The translations under genes were made by a program, and so were the position numbers. The notes under the pieces were generated by a model. The model was not told where the DNA came from, made no database searches, and saw only the letters and a program-made list of their open reading frames with translations. Positions 6,763-16,700 of a DNA stretch of 26,577 bases are shown here, piece after piece (position 1 is the first letter of the stretch; the number at the start of each line of letters is the position of its first letter). The stretch lies in the IMG/VR virus record IMGVR_UViG_3300012920_000216, positions 1 to 26,577 of that record; one strand, given 5' to 3'. Origin of the DNA: a virus.

Positions 6763-9563
6763 TAAAATTGGCGTGATCTGCCAGGGGGTATTGCGGCAAC
6801 ATATGGTTCTAAAAAATATGCTCCTCTCGTATATTCTTCGTCTCTCATCCAAACATATCCTTTTTCAGAGGACGATAGAAATTCTGTAATACCTTCATCA
6901 TTTTTCTCAGTTTTCTTTGAAGTAAAACTTATTGTGGAAACAAAATGTTCTGGAATTATCTTTCCGAAAACTAAGGGTTCAAATTTATCTCTAACATTTA
7001 TTCTTAAAGTTGTTGATCTTTCTGGGGGCGCTCTAGAAATAGATATTTCATCAATATACCCTGTTACATTTTTTATGGGCTTATCGGTATCTTTAACTTT
7101 GGTAGAAATTAAATTAATAATTTCAAGAATACCTTTTCCTATTTTAAACGCGTGTAGTTCTTCAGATGCATCAATACTATTTGTTAGTTGTTTACTTTTT
7201 CCTGCAAGTAATAACTTTACTCTAAGATTATTTTTTTCTACAAAAGGTTTTTTAATTAGTCGATCGAATTCATTATCATTAAGGTCGACACGATGTTGAA
7301 CTTCGCTAGGCATAAATTTAAAAAATACATCTGCTCTTCCGCCTGTTCCATCTCTATCTTTACTACTTACTCCTAATCTTTCTGCTATTAACTTAACCTT
7401 TGCAGGTAAAACTTCTTCTTTAAAATCAACTTCTTCATTGTGTAATCGAGTCTGTATAAACTTTAGTACTCTTTCAAATTTATCATTTACAGCAAAATTA
7501 GTTCCAAGTCTAAAGTCTTTTATTATATCAATATCACTTATTAAAAAGACTCTTTCTGTAATTAATCTATCTCTACTTACATTGACATTATTTCGTAGAT
7601 TTATTTTATTTATTACATCAATATTTGGTTTTTTAGAAATAAAGTCTGGCAGTTTTAATTTATTTGGTATCGGCTTTCCTAAATTTTTATGAGTCTCACT
7701 AAAAGATTTTGCTACATCATTTTGTATTCTAGACTTTGATATATCAATTAACGAGTTTCTTGCATCAAAAATTTCAAATAAAGTTCTATTAATTTTAAAG
7801 TTTTCTCTATCAATAAGCTTTAGTTTATTCAAAACTTCTTTTTCTACCCTTAATTCTTTTTCTGTTTTTGTCTCTGCTCGATTTGTAGTTAAAATAAAAT
7901 TAGCTGGATTAAGTAGTAGTGAGCTTGTAAGTTCTGCATCTTCTCCTAAATGTTCATTAACTTGTACATCTTTTCTAACAATATCTATTGTCTTTATCTT
8001 GTGGGGGACAATAGGTTTAGTTACTTTTTTATTCGTAGTAGAAGCAGCTAAAAGTTTATCTACATTTATTAAGGCTTTTGGATTTAAAATTAGCTCTCTG
8101 TATTTTAAAATTTGTCGAAGATGTTTTTTAAGTTCATCATCTACACTATCGTCAATAGTAATATTTTCTGTAGAAATATTTAGTGTTTGACTAAATTGTA
8201 AAAGCTCGTCTACCTTTAATCTATTTAATACTAGTCTTGCTTTCGGAGATAGAGCTTGTGATGCTAAACGTACTCTATCAACAGTTAGTGTCGTTCCTTT
8301 TTCTAGTTTTACTCCTGCATCTAAAAATACTGCTAAGTCGCCAGGACCCGGTAAGCTAACTGAAGCATTCGCCGGTAGAGTTCTAGCAGATATTACTTCT
8401 ACTGCACCTGACGGATCAAAGGGCGTATTTATTCCTATATTAGTTGGAGGAAAAGATCCATTTTTAACATCATAAAAATACAGATTACCACTTCTATTAA
8501 CTACATTTGTAAAGCTACCGACGCCGGGAATGATAAACGTACCTGACTCTGGTATTCCGGTATACGCCTCGTCGTTAAATAGAAAAGGCCCGTGTTGTTG
8601 GCGGTACCCCGGCATCCACCAGTATACAAATCCAGTAAAACCGTCTGCAAATTCACCAAATCTGTTATTTATCTCATCTCTGTTCCAAAAAGGAAAAAAT
8701 CCGTTTTGGCCTCCAAAAATAAAAGAAGGATCTAAGGGAATTACTCCATTTTCATCTCCATACAATACATGTTTATTCGATAAATCACCTAGAGGATCGT
8801 TCGGATTTTGGCTATTAATTGTATTAAAGTACCCACCTGCAGGGGCTTTCCAATAACCTGTTCCAAAAGTGCCTGCTGGTAATATAGGCAGTCCAGCGGG
8901 TTGAGTGGTGTGTACAAATTCGTACGCATCTTCAGGCTGGTTTGAAAGAGGGTGTGATGCAGTTACATCTCTACCTAATCCAGCAATCATTCCGTAATCT
9001 TTAGAAACTCTATTTGCTAGCGCATAGTTAGGAAATTCAGTTCCCGGTTTTAATCCTCTATGAATATCTACCTTATACCCTTTTGATATAAAATTAATTG
9101 AATTTGCTAAGTCTCTATATTTTTTACTTTCAAAAATGTCGTCTACAGTATCACTAATTTTAAATATATCTAGTAAAGATTTTTCTTGCAATACTCTTGT
9201 TCTAGAAATTATTTGTAAAAGCTCTTCCTTAAGAGTAGCATATTTTGTAGTTACTAAATCATCTATATTTACAAAAGAAAGATATTTAGTGGATTGAACT
9301 CTTTCTACTACATCTGTTAGCGTTACAGTATTTGTAATTTCTTCTCTAAGAAGTATAAATACATCTAGTAATACATCAAATAAACCAGGAGTATTAGATG
9401 TTACATTAAACAAAAGAGGCGCATTGCCTCCATCTACTCCTGAAACAATTGGGTCATTTGATAGGGTCGTAGACCCCATTCGCAACCCATTTGTAGTAAT
9501 GTTTTGAAATCTAGGATCGTCTTTTGCCTGAGCTAATAATATTTTTATATCAAAATCAGCCAT
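6762..9563 (-). CDS. Large virion-associated protein of unknown family, 933 aa
   Basis: I do not recognise this protein with confidence. Three parts are visible. Residues about 50-185 are Leu/Ile/Asp/Lys-rich with degenerate repeats (LLQIISRTRVLQEKSLLDIF, DTVDDIF). Residues about 186-425 are rich in Gly, Pro, Phe, Trp and Tyr (GFVYWWMPGYRQQHGPF). Residues about 426-860 return to Lys/Ile/Asn/Asp-rich repeats of roughly 20 residues (FKINRTLFEIFDARNSLIDI, VFLISDIDIIKDF). The C-terminal motif (EEYTRGAYFLEPYV, ending SRQF) faintly recalls the end of repeat-rich structural proteins in marine phages; this is memory, not a search. ATG at 9563 follows the upstream TAA with no gap and no clear ribosome binding site, so translation is probably coupled. 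Position among fibre genes suggests a tail-tip component. Confidence 0.88.
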   Translation of the reverse strand: MADFDIKILLAQAKDDPRFQNITTNGLRMGSTTLSNDPIVSGVDGGNAPLLFNVTSNTPGLFDVLLDVFILLREEITNTVTLTDVVERVQSTKYLSFVNIDDLVTTKYATLKEELLQIISRTRVLQEKSLLDIFKISDTVDDIFESKKYRDLANSINFISKGYKVDIHRGLKPGTEFPNYALANRVSKDYGMIAGLGRDVTASHPLSNQPEDAYEFVHTTQPAGLPILPAGTFGTGYWKAPAGGYFNTINSQNPNDPLGDLSNKHVLYGDENGVIPLDPSFIFGGQNGFFPFWNRDEINNRFGEFADGFTGFVYWWMPGYRQQHGPFLFNDEAYTGIPESGTFIIPGVGSFTNVVNRSGNLYFYDVKNGSFPPTNIGINTPFDPSGAVEVISARTLPANASVSLPGPGDLAVFLDAGVKLEKGTTLTVDRVRLASQALSPKARLVLNRLKVDELLQFSQTLNISTENITIDDSVDDELKKHLRQILKYRELILNPKALINVDKLLAASTTNKKVTKPIVPHKIKTIDIVRKDVQVNEHLGEDAELTSSLLLNPANFILTTNRAETKTEKELRVEKEVLNKLKLIDRENFKINRTLFEIFDARNSLIDISKSRIQNDVAKSFSETHKNLGKPIPNKLKLPDFISKKPNIDVINKINLRNNVNVSRDRLITERVFLISDIDIIKDFRLGTNFAVNDKFERVLKFIQTRLHNEEVDFKEEVLPAKVKLIAERLGVSSKDRDGTGGRADVFFKFMPSEVQHRVDLNDNEFDRLIKKPFVEKNNLRVKLLLAGKSKQLTNSIDASEELHAFKIGKGILEIINLISTKVKDTDKPIKNVTGYIDEISISRAPPERSTTLRINVRDKFEPLVFGKIIPEHFVSTISFTSKKTEKNDEGITEFLSSSEKGYVWMRDEEYTRGAYFLEPYVAAIPPGRSRQF

Positions 9564-9746
9564 TTAGATCACTATATTTATTTGATTTGATTTCACCTCT
9601 GTTAATTTTGGGGAATCTTCTATCAAAGAAAAGAATACCGCAGTATTAGTTTTTCGAGTTGCTAAGTCTGGAGTTGTTAAAGTAGCTTTTTTTAATACAG
9701 GACTATTTCCTGCATTTGCTCCAAACAGTATTAAATTCTTTTTCAC
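9564..9746 (-). CDS. Small protein of unknown function, 60 aa, GTG start
   Basis: The frame starts with GTG at 9746, which overlaps the stop of the 115-aa gene as GTGA, and ends with TAA directly before the ATG of the 933-aa gene. There is no in-frame ATG to use instead at this junction. The protein is MKKNLILFGANAGNSPVLKK followed by a Thr/Lys-rich stretch and SNQINIVI at the end. It has no signal peptide, membrane helix or known motif that I can see. The perfect fit between two coupled neighbours supports it as a real gene. It may be a small connector or assembly partner of the flanking proteins; that is inference. Confidence 0.7.
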   Translation of the reverse strand: MKKNLILFGANAGNSPVLKKATLTTPDLATRKTNTAVFFSLIEDSPKLTEVKSNQINIVI

Positions 9747-10090
9747 GATCCAAAATCATCTCGGACTTTTATATCAATTAACTCAAAGACACTCATTACC
9801 TCTCCATTTGCAAGAGTAAATTCAATTTCTCCTTCATAAAAACCTTCATCTGGCCCCGGGCCGCTTGAAGGTGCCAAGAAACTAGAAAGAGGAAAGACTA
9901 GAAGCCCTGCTGGTAGATTAGAGGAAACTGTATCTAAAGGAATAGTTGCTAGTATTGAAGTCGTAGCTTTTTTACGGATACGTAAATTTATGGTGCCAGA
10001 CCCTACAAAAGCCTCTCCAGTATCTGAGCGAGTTACAGTCGCCTTTAGCTGCGGTCCTGTATCTCCTTTTACTACTTGAATTATATCCAT
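9743..10090 (-). CDS. BppU-like N-terminal-domain protein, 115 aa (probable tail-tip adaptor)
   Basis: The protein begins DIIQVVKGDTGPQLKATVTR, then INLRIRKK, then PAGLLVFPLSS, and ends GFYEGEIEFTLANGEVMSVFE...IKVRDDFGS. This pattern (a GDTaPql start, a strand with charged residues, then 'GlyeGEveft..dG...f...i.v') matches the small immunoglobulin-like domain found alone in many phages and at the N-terminus of BppU-type baseplate upper proteins. It therefore probably acts as a structural adaptor at the tail tip; no enzyme residues are seen. ATG at 10090 is preceded by an AGGAG 13 bases away, a rather long spacing. It is the first gene after the internal promoter and leads the distal block. 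Family assignment is from motif recognition and is moderate. Confidence 0.82.
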   Translation of the reverse strand: MDIIQVVKGDTGPQLKATVTRSDTGEAFVGSGTINLRIRKKATTSILATIPLDTVSSNLPAGLLVFPLSSFLAPSSGPGPDEGFYEGEIEFTLANGEVMSVFELIDIKVRDDFGS

Positions 10091-10103
10091 TTACTTTGAC
10101 GTA

Positions 10104-10116
10104 CTCCTAGAGGAGG
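10104..10116 (-). promoter_or_regulatory. Ribosome binding site preceded by its own complement
   Basis: On the transcript the leader reads CCUCCU, CU, AGGAG. AGGAG (10104-10108) is the likely Shine-Dalgarno of the 115-aa gene, 13 bases before AUG. CCUCCU (10111-10116) is its complement. A CUCC/GGAG stem with a four-base loop could form and partly hide the site. The stem is only four pairs, so the regulatory effect is uncertain. Confidence 0.5.
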
Positions 10117-10130
10117 CTTTTATTACAAGT

Positions 10131-10166
10131 TAAAATGATTATATCAATCCTCACATGAAATGTCAA
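10131..10166 (-). promoter_or_regulatory. Consensus sigma-70 promoter for the distal tail/fibre block
   Basis: On the minus strand TTGACA (10161-10166) and TATAAT (10138-10143) are separated by exactly 17 bases. TG one base before the -10 gives an extended -10 (TGaTATAAT). Every consensus element is perfect. The expected start is an A near 10131, leaving a leader of about 41 bases before the ATG at 10090. It sits in the only intergenic gap of the window and points at the 115-aa gene and the fibre genes after it. Confidence 0.88.
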
Positions 10167-10183
10167 GAGTTATTTTTTAGTGG

Positions 10184-10753
10184 TTATATGAAATCTGGGC
10201 CGGAGTACCATTGAACTAAAGAGTATCTAACTCCTTTTGTTACTGGAAACACTCTATGTTTTAAAGAAGAACCAAAAATTATTATTGTACCCTGTACTTT
10301 TCCTCTAGGATGCCAACTAAAAATTTCATTTTCATCCCAATAATCTCTAATATGTAACTCTCCTCCTTCATAAGATGAGGGATCAGAAAGCTGCACTGTT
10401 ACAGATACTTTTCTTTGAATATCTCGAGCTATATCACAGTCTCTATGCCAATCGTAATGCTCTCCTTCTTCATAAACAGTAAACTGAGGTTTTTCTCTCG
10501 AAGTAAGACTAAAATTCCAATTATTATAGAGATTTGCTCGAGATACGTAGTTAAAAAGTAAGTTATCTACCCACCCATTTTCTGGAAGCCAGCAGAGTTT
10601 TGATTTTCGCATTTTTTCATTTACAAGCCCCTCCGCATCTATTGTGCCCTTTATCATTCCTTGTTCATGGCCTTCTTGTATAATTTTATTACAAATTTCA
10701 GAAGAAAGCTCCCCTTCCCATAAAGAGAAGGGAGTTTGTATTAATTTTTTCAT
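10184..10753 (-). CDS. 2-oxoglutarate/Fe(II)-dependent oxygenase (prolyl 4-hydroxylase-like), 189 aa
   Basis: The protein is predicted to hydroxylate a substrate using O2, 2-oxoglutarate and Fe(II). The metal triad is visible: H103 and D105 in DWHRD, and H166 in SLKHRVFPV. R176 (KGVRYSL) is in the usual place for binding the 2-oxoglutarate carboxylate. QLSDPSSYEGGELHI and GTIIIFGSSLKHRVFPV are typical of the P4Hc/PKHD type. Length suits the small single-domain phage members. The ATG at 10753 overlaps the stop of J as TAATG, so synthesis is probably coupled to J. Its stop lies about 18 bases before the -35 of the internal promoter. Such enzymes are common in marine phage genomes but their targets are mostly unknown. 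The substrate could be a tail protein, a host protein or a small molecule; the sequence does not decide. Confidence 0.93.
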   Translation of the reverse strand: MKKLIQTPFSLWEGELSSEICNKIIQEGHEQGMIKGTIDAEGLVNEKMRKSKLCWLPENGWVDNLLFNYVSRANLYNNWNFSLTSREKPQFTVYEEGEHYDWHRDCDIARDIQRKVSVTVQLSDPSSYEGGELHIRDYWDENEIFSWHPRGKVQGTIIIFGSSLKHRVFPVTKGVRYSLVQWYSGPDFI

Positions 10754-13700
10754 TAAGTAAGTCGTCCAAGTATAACTCTAGGATTACCACTCGCATCATT
10801 TACTAAAATGCGAGGTCCTGTTCCTCCCGAGCCCGAACTACCGTCCATAAATATCGAACTAGTAGCAGTGGCACTACTAGAAGATATTTCTAGCTGTTCG
10901 GCACCGATTGCACCAGCTTTTATTATGTCTGCGGTTACCAAAACTTGAGAAACCCAAGAATTGCCACTTCGTCTAAATGCTGCTTGAGTCCCTGAAGAAT
11001 TTTCAACAATTGCTACAGCCCCTTCGACATAAGTGCCTGCAGGAATACTGCCAGACGATGGCGGGCTTGCATTCTGCTGATTTACATACAAAAAACCGCT
11101 TGAGCCATCAGAGCCGTTAGTTCCAACAAATTTTACATACGTTGCTTGGTGCATTGCAGCAGTAAGAGTAGTAGGTTTAGTACCTGTGTACTCAAAAAAA
11201 GTAACATACTCATTGGAGCCCGGCGTAAAGGAAAGATGAGAAGTACTACTAGGGTTTGCTCTATCCGAATAAATAGGTATTACTCCTTCAGTATCTCCAT
11301 CAGTTCCATCAGTTCCAATAAATCTTACAAAACCGCTGCTGCTTGTAGTAGTGGGTTTAGTTCCTGTGTACTCTACATATTTTACGAATTGTCTGGCGCC
11401 TCGTGAAGTAGAAACACTTCCTCCACTAGCCGCAGTAGAGTAGAAAATTACTACACCCTGACCAGCGTCACCATCATCACCATCATTTATAGTTATTGAA
11501 TTACTTGAATTACCGTCACTGAAAGTAACAGTAGTACTATTTCCACTAGAGGTAATACTGCTAATTGTTACTGAACCTCCCGGAGGTCCGGGCACAGTAG
11601 AAGCGGCTCCAGGCGGTCCGGGCGGTCCCCTAAGCTGAATGTTTGGGGCTACTAATTCTATCGAGCTGGTAGGGCCTGCAGTAAATTTAAAATAATTAGT
11701 ATTATCTCCGATATAAACATTGCCAAGGCCGTCCATGTAAAAACCTGCATCACTATCAGTAAAGCTTGTTTTATTAGCACTGTAAATTCTACCAACTGAA
11801 TTAGTGCTGTTTCCAAGTTTTAAATTGCTCGCTACATTAAGGCTATTTGATATTGTTGTATTTGCTGTGAGCGTATCTGCAGAAAGAGTCCCATTTACAA
11901 TTGCACTTCCATCAATAAATTCAGTTACTTTTGAACTAAAGCTAGAAGCATTTACAGGGCCATTACTACCACTATTATCCGTTCTAGTGCCTGTATAGAC
12001 TCGTGTCGCCGCATATGCAGGAGTATTACCTGTAGCTGCTTGAGTCAATGTAACCCTATCATTAGGAGAGATGAAGCCGTCTGTAGAAGCTCCCATTACT
12101 AGTCCTGCGGCTGTTTGAGCTGCTGCAGCACTTAAAGTACCTGCCCATGCCGCTCCAGTTGTTGTCCCTACTGAGCTAAAGGTAAAGGTTGCTCCATCTC
12201 GTACTGTTTGTTTAACTTTTGCAAATCTTAAAATGTTACTTTGAATTAATGCATTACTATCGCCTAAATCTCTAATTTCCACTGTTAAGGACGCTGTAGT
12301 TATAGAAGCCGTAGTAAGAATTGCAGAATTACTACTACTAATAGTAACTATTCCCGTACTGCTAACAGACCCTACACAGTTTACTGCTCCTCCGGAAGGA
12401 AAAGTTACAGAAAACTTTTTGTCTCCTGCTGACCCATTTGCAGCAAAATTTGAAACAGTATCAAAAGTATAAGACTGTCCTCCCTTGCTTACGGTAAAAC
12501 TAGTTGCAAAATCATTAGCACTGCCACTAACAATTCCATTTTCATCTGCAATAAATAAGTGAGAGGAATTTGTGCCGGCTGAATTATAAGCATCTTCTCC
12601 ATCAGTTCCAGGAGTTGCAGGAGCAGCATCTTGACCAGCAAGAGATTTAAATATTGTTTGAGTTATTGACTTCTCTTGAATATCTCCTAAAATATCTCTG
12701 CCTTTTATAGTCCAAGTAATACTTTCATTTTGCCCAGATAATTCACCCAGTCTTTCCGCATTATCAATACTAATAATTTGATTTCCGTTTGTTCCTCCTG
12801 AATAGGTTATATTTCCTGCTCTTAAATTAGTATCTGTATCAGTTACAGATTCAATATACCATTCTCCATTTTCAATATCTGCATCGTTTGCAGGCCCTCC
12901 GCCTGAATTTGCAGTTGCATTGTTTGTTCCTATGTATTTTCCTACTGTACTTCCAAAGAAAACCTCCATTTGTGCTGCGGTTCCGGGAATTATAGTTCCT
13001 GAAGTTGCGCCATCCGAAGCTGCTGCTACTGCTACCGTATTGTTAGGTAGAGAGATTGACATAGCAGGAGATCCCGGCCCTAACTTTAATATTGGAGTGC
13101 TATCGGTTGCAGAAACAACTTCAGGGCTTACATTTAAAGAAACTTCAACTTCTACAGAGCTTATACTTTTTTGGGTATTTGTACCTGCTATATTTACAGT
13201 AAAATTACCCGCTACAGAATTAGGAGGTGTTATTACTAAGGTATTTGAAGTAGACCAATCTTTAAGAACATCTCCTGCTTGATTTTTGAATCTATATTTT
13301 GCATCGCTTGGAAAATTAAATGCTTGTGCTGTAAGAGTTATCGCTGATGCATTATTAGTTAAAGAGAAACCAGTATTAGAAGAATTATATACTACTGTAT
13401 TATCATTTGCAGTGAGTGCAACAGTTCTTCCTTCTGTTCCAGAAGCTCCGTCTTTTACTCTTACTAAATTAAAATCTTTTGTTAATGTTTTATCCGTATT
13501 GGAAGGATCAAACTTCTCTCTAACAGTTACAGTAAATTCTAAAGGACTACCGTCTCCATATGGAAAAGTTTCTGCTGCATTGGTAGATGCTCCTGCAAGT
13601 TGTTTTGTAAATCTTTTAGAGACTACATCTACATCTACAAAATCTGAGTCAGCTACAAAAGTAGTGCCCGTTGTTGCATTGAATCCTGTTCCTGTTACTT

Positions 13701-16700
13701 TTGCTTGAGGAGTTTCGAACCCAATAGCCTCTCCTGTTAAAGTTATATTAGCATAAGTTGTTTGAAGAGGGTACTGTGCTGGATTAGTATTAGGTATTGC
13801 AGTGCCGTCATAATTAAGAGTAGCAACATTAGAATCTAGTACCAAGCTTCTAGGTAGTACTAAATCTGCGTTTAGTGTGCAGAAGTTATCAAAAGATCCG
13901 CCCGCAGTAAGTTTTCCTATAAGAAAATCAACACTGAAATCTGGGCTAAGCTCATCTCTATAGTGATCGGACTCTACAAAAACCCCATCATAAAGTCCTC
14001 CAATTGAAGTTGTTGCAGAAGTGATTCTACCGCTGGCAGCGCTTCCTGCGACTCCAGCACTCAAACCACTGGGAGCAAGGGTTTCAAAATACTGATTACC
14101 TGATGTAACCACTTCTGTAATTACTCTTTTAGAGTGTCCAGAGGAAGCAGTATTAAAGTTAGAGTTTGAAAATCCTTGAATTGATACATCGTCCCCTACT
14201 TCAAAGGGGATGGTTGCCGGAGTAAAGTACCGTATTTTTATAACACCATTATCATTTATGGATTCTGCAGAAGTAATATTATGAGTTTTATATTCAAAAA
14301 CTCTATCGATGAACATTACAGTATTACTTTCTATATAAGAAACTTTTGCTGCAAGTTTTTCAGAAAATTTTATTACGCTTGTAGCAGAGTAGTCCCCAAG
14401 AAAATTTGTTCCTACTCCTACTACTTTTGCAGATCCTTGATCAACTTTTACTTTTCCTTGTTTAGACTGCCAAATATCAAGATTACCGAAAGAGTAGTTT
14501 CCTGAATCGGTTGGATCATTTGTATTATATTGTTTAGTTGTAGATTTTATTTGGTCATACCAATAATCCACATTGAGAACCGGATCTGCAATATGATTAA
14601 TTAGTCTTATTGAAGAACTACCATTGTAATCTTTTAAAAATACAAAAGCGCTATTTTTATTTAAAAGACTAGAGCTCCACCAAGACTCTGATGTAAATTG
14701 TCCTAAAAGCGAATAATCTACTTCACCTGTAGCGATATTTACATTTGTAGACCCTGAATTAGACCTATCTCTAAAGGAACGAAATGTTACAGGATTTTTC
14801 TCATATGAGAAAGTTTTAGCCCCTACCGCAGTGCCAATTACTCTTGTCGAATTAACTATTCCTCCAACTAATAAACCTTTATCTCTATCGTTATTTCCGC
14901 CAAAAGTATCAAAAATTTCTACAACTGTTACCGCAGGTCTAGAAACTCTTCCTAAATCACTAAAAGAAGAAACAGTAAAAGTCCATTTTCCTTCAGGAAT
15001 ATTATCATATTCCATAGAAGTTGTTCCAGTGGTTCGACTTTCTTCGAATCCTGGAATAGTTGTAGTAACTTCATAACCTCTTATATTTGAAGTATTAGCA
15101 GGGGGATCCCATGTCAATACTATTTCTTCCCCCGGACTTTCAAACTTAGGGGCACGAAGTATTCGCAGCCCCGTAGGAGGCGGCAATGAAGTGTTAGGAT
15201 CGGGATCTGGAAAAAGAGGATCTGGTAGTGCAGTAGTAAAGTTTGTTTCAATAGTATCAAACTTAGTATTGTAGTGCTCTACAGCACTAATAGCAATTAC
15301 ACCTTTTGCTTCTTCTACAATTTTTAATATTTTATATTCTTTATAAGATGCTTCTGTTTCTAATTCATCTTTTAGTGCCCAAATTTTGCCAATATTTGCC
15401 GCTGCTACGTCAGAGGCAGAAAGCTCAGTAGTAGTTAGAGTATCTCCTAAACTATTTCCAGAGGCTCCTGATTGTTGAAAAGTAACTTCTTTTGTATGCG
15501 TTTCTGAGGCATCTCGTAAAAGTAAAGGAATTCCTATTAAAGATCTCCTAGTTGAATTAGTTGTGTTAGCCGGCCCTCCTGCGCAAGCGTTAGATACAAA
15601 CTTATCATAATCTTCATCTGTCCAAGCGCCTCCGGCACCAGACCCTCCTACGTTGATTTCTACAGGGTTGCCTTGAGGGTCAAACCATTTAGTTATAGCC
15701 GTTCCTTCAGTAACAAATCCTTGCCCTGATATATCACTTGATTTTTGTAAAATAACTTTTCGTTCTGCCAAAAGCAAAGCGATAGTATAAGCTCCTGCTC
15801 CTCCAACCGCTGTAGTAGTTCCGTCTAAATCTTCTGCTAAATTTCTATCAAAAACTACAGTTGTTACACCATTGCTGTCTCGTACTGCACTTTTTATTCT
15901 TCCGCCATAAGAATATCCAAAGTCATGATTATCTTGAACATTTATTAGATCTCCGGGGGCGAGAAAAGCACCATTAATACTTGTGCTAAAAGTTACAACT
16001 TCTACTTGATTTAAAGCTGTCCAAAGTTTCCATCTTCCATAACGAATTGCTTGCCCTTCTGAAGTGCATCCAAAAGCCACAGACTCAGATTTTATTACTT
16101 GGCCCGTTTTAACAATATTGTCTCGATCCTCTACAAATAAAGGCTCGATTTTATATTCATTATTTGGATTGTTCCACTTTACTACTACTTGATTTGTTCG
16201 TGTTTTTGTACCTGTAAATTCATATTGAAAATTGCCATTAATTACATTTGATCTATTAAAGTTATAAACTGCTACTTTTGGTTCATCTATAATCGGCGTT
16301 ATTTGGCCATCCATCCAGTATAGCATACCACGAAATATAGTTGCCATATCTTTAAGAACTTTATAAACATCAACAGCTTTTTGTAAGTATAAATTAGCAG
16401 TAAATCTAGGCTCTACTCCTCCTTTTCCATCAGATACTAACTCGTCACAGTAACGAGCAATTTTATACAAAGAAAATACATCAATATCGGCGTCACGAAC
16501 ATACTCTCCGACCCCATATCTATTATTTGTTAATATATCATGAAAAATCCAAGCAGGATTATTTGTGTATTCTTTATGATCTGTTAGTTCTCCATTAAAT
16601 AATCCAGTATATAATCTTGATGCTTCTGGAAAAGATCCAAGCTGCTCTTTCCCCTGTAATCCTCCAGATGCAGGCAAAGAGTCTAAAAACTCTTGTGTGA

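Noticed and set aside
10170-10186. Possible terminator after the oxygenase gene
   Set aside because: There is an A-rich run on the transcript but no stem-loop with a U tract, so read-through from the tail core is likely.
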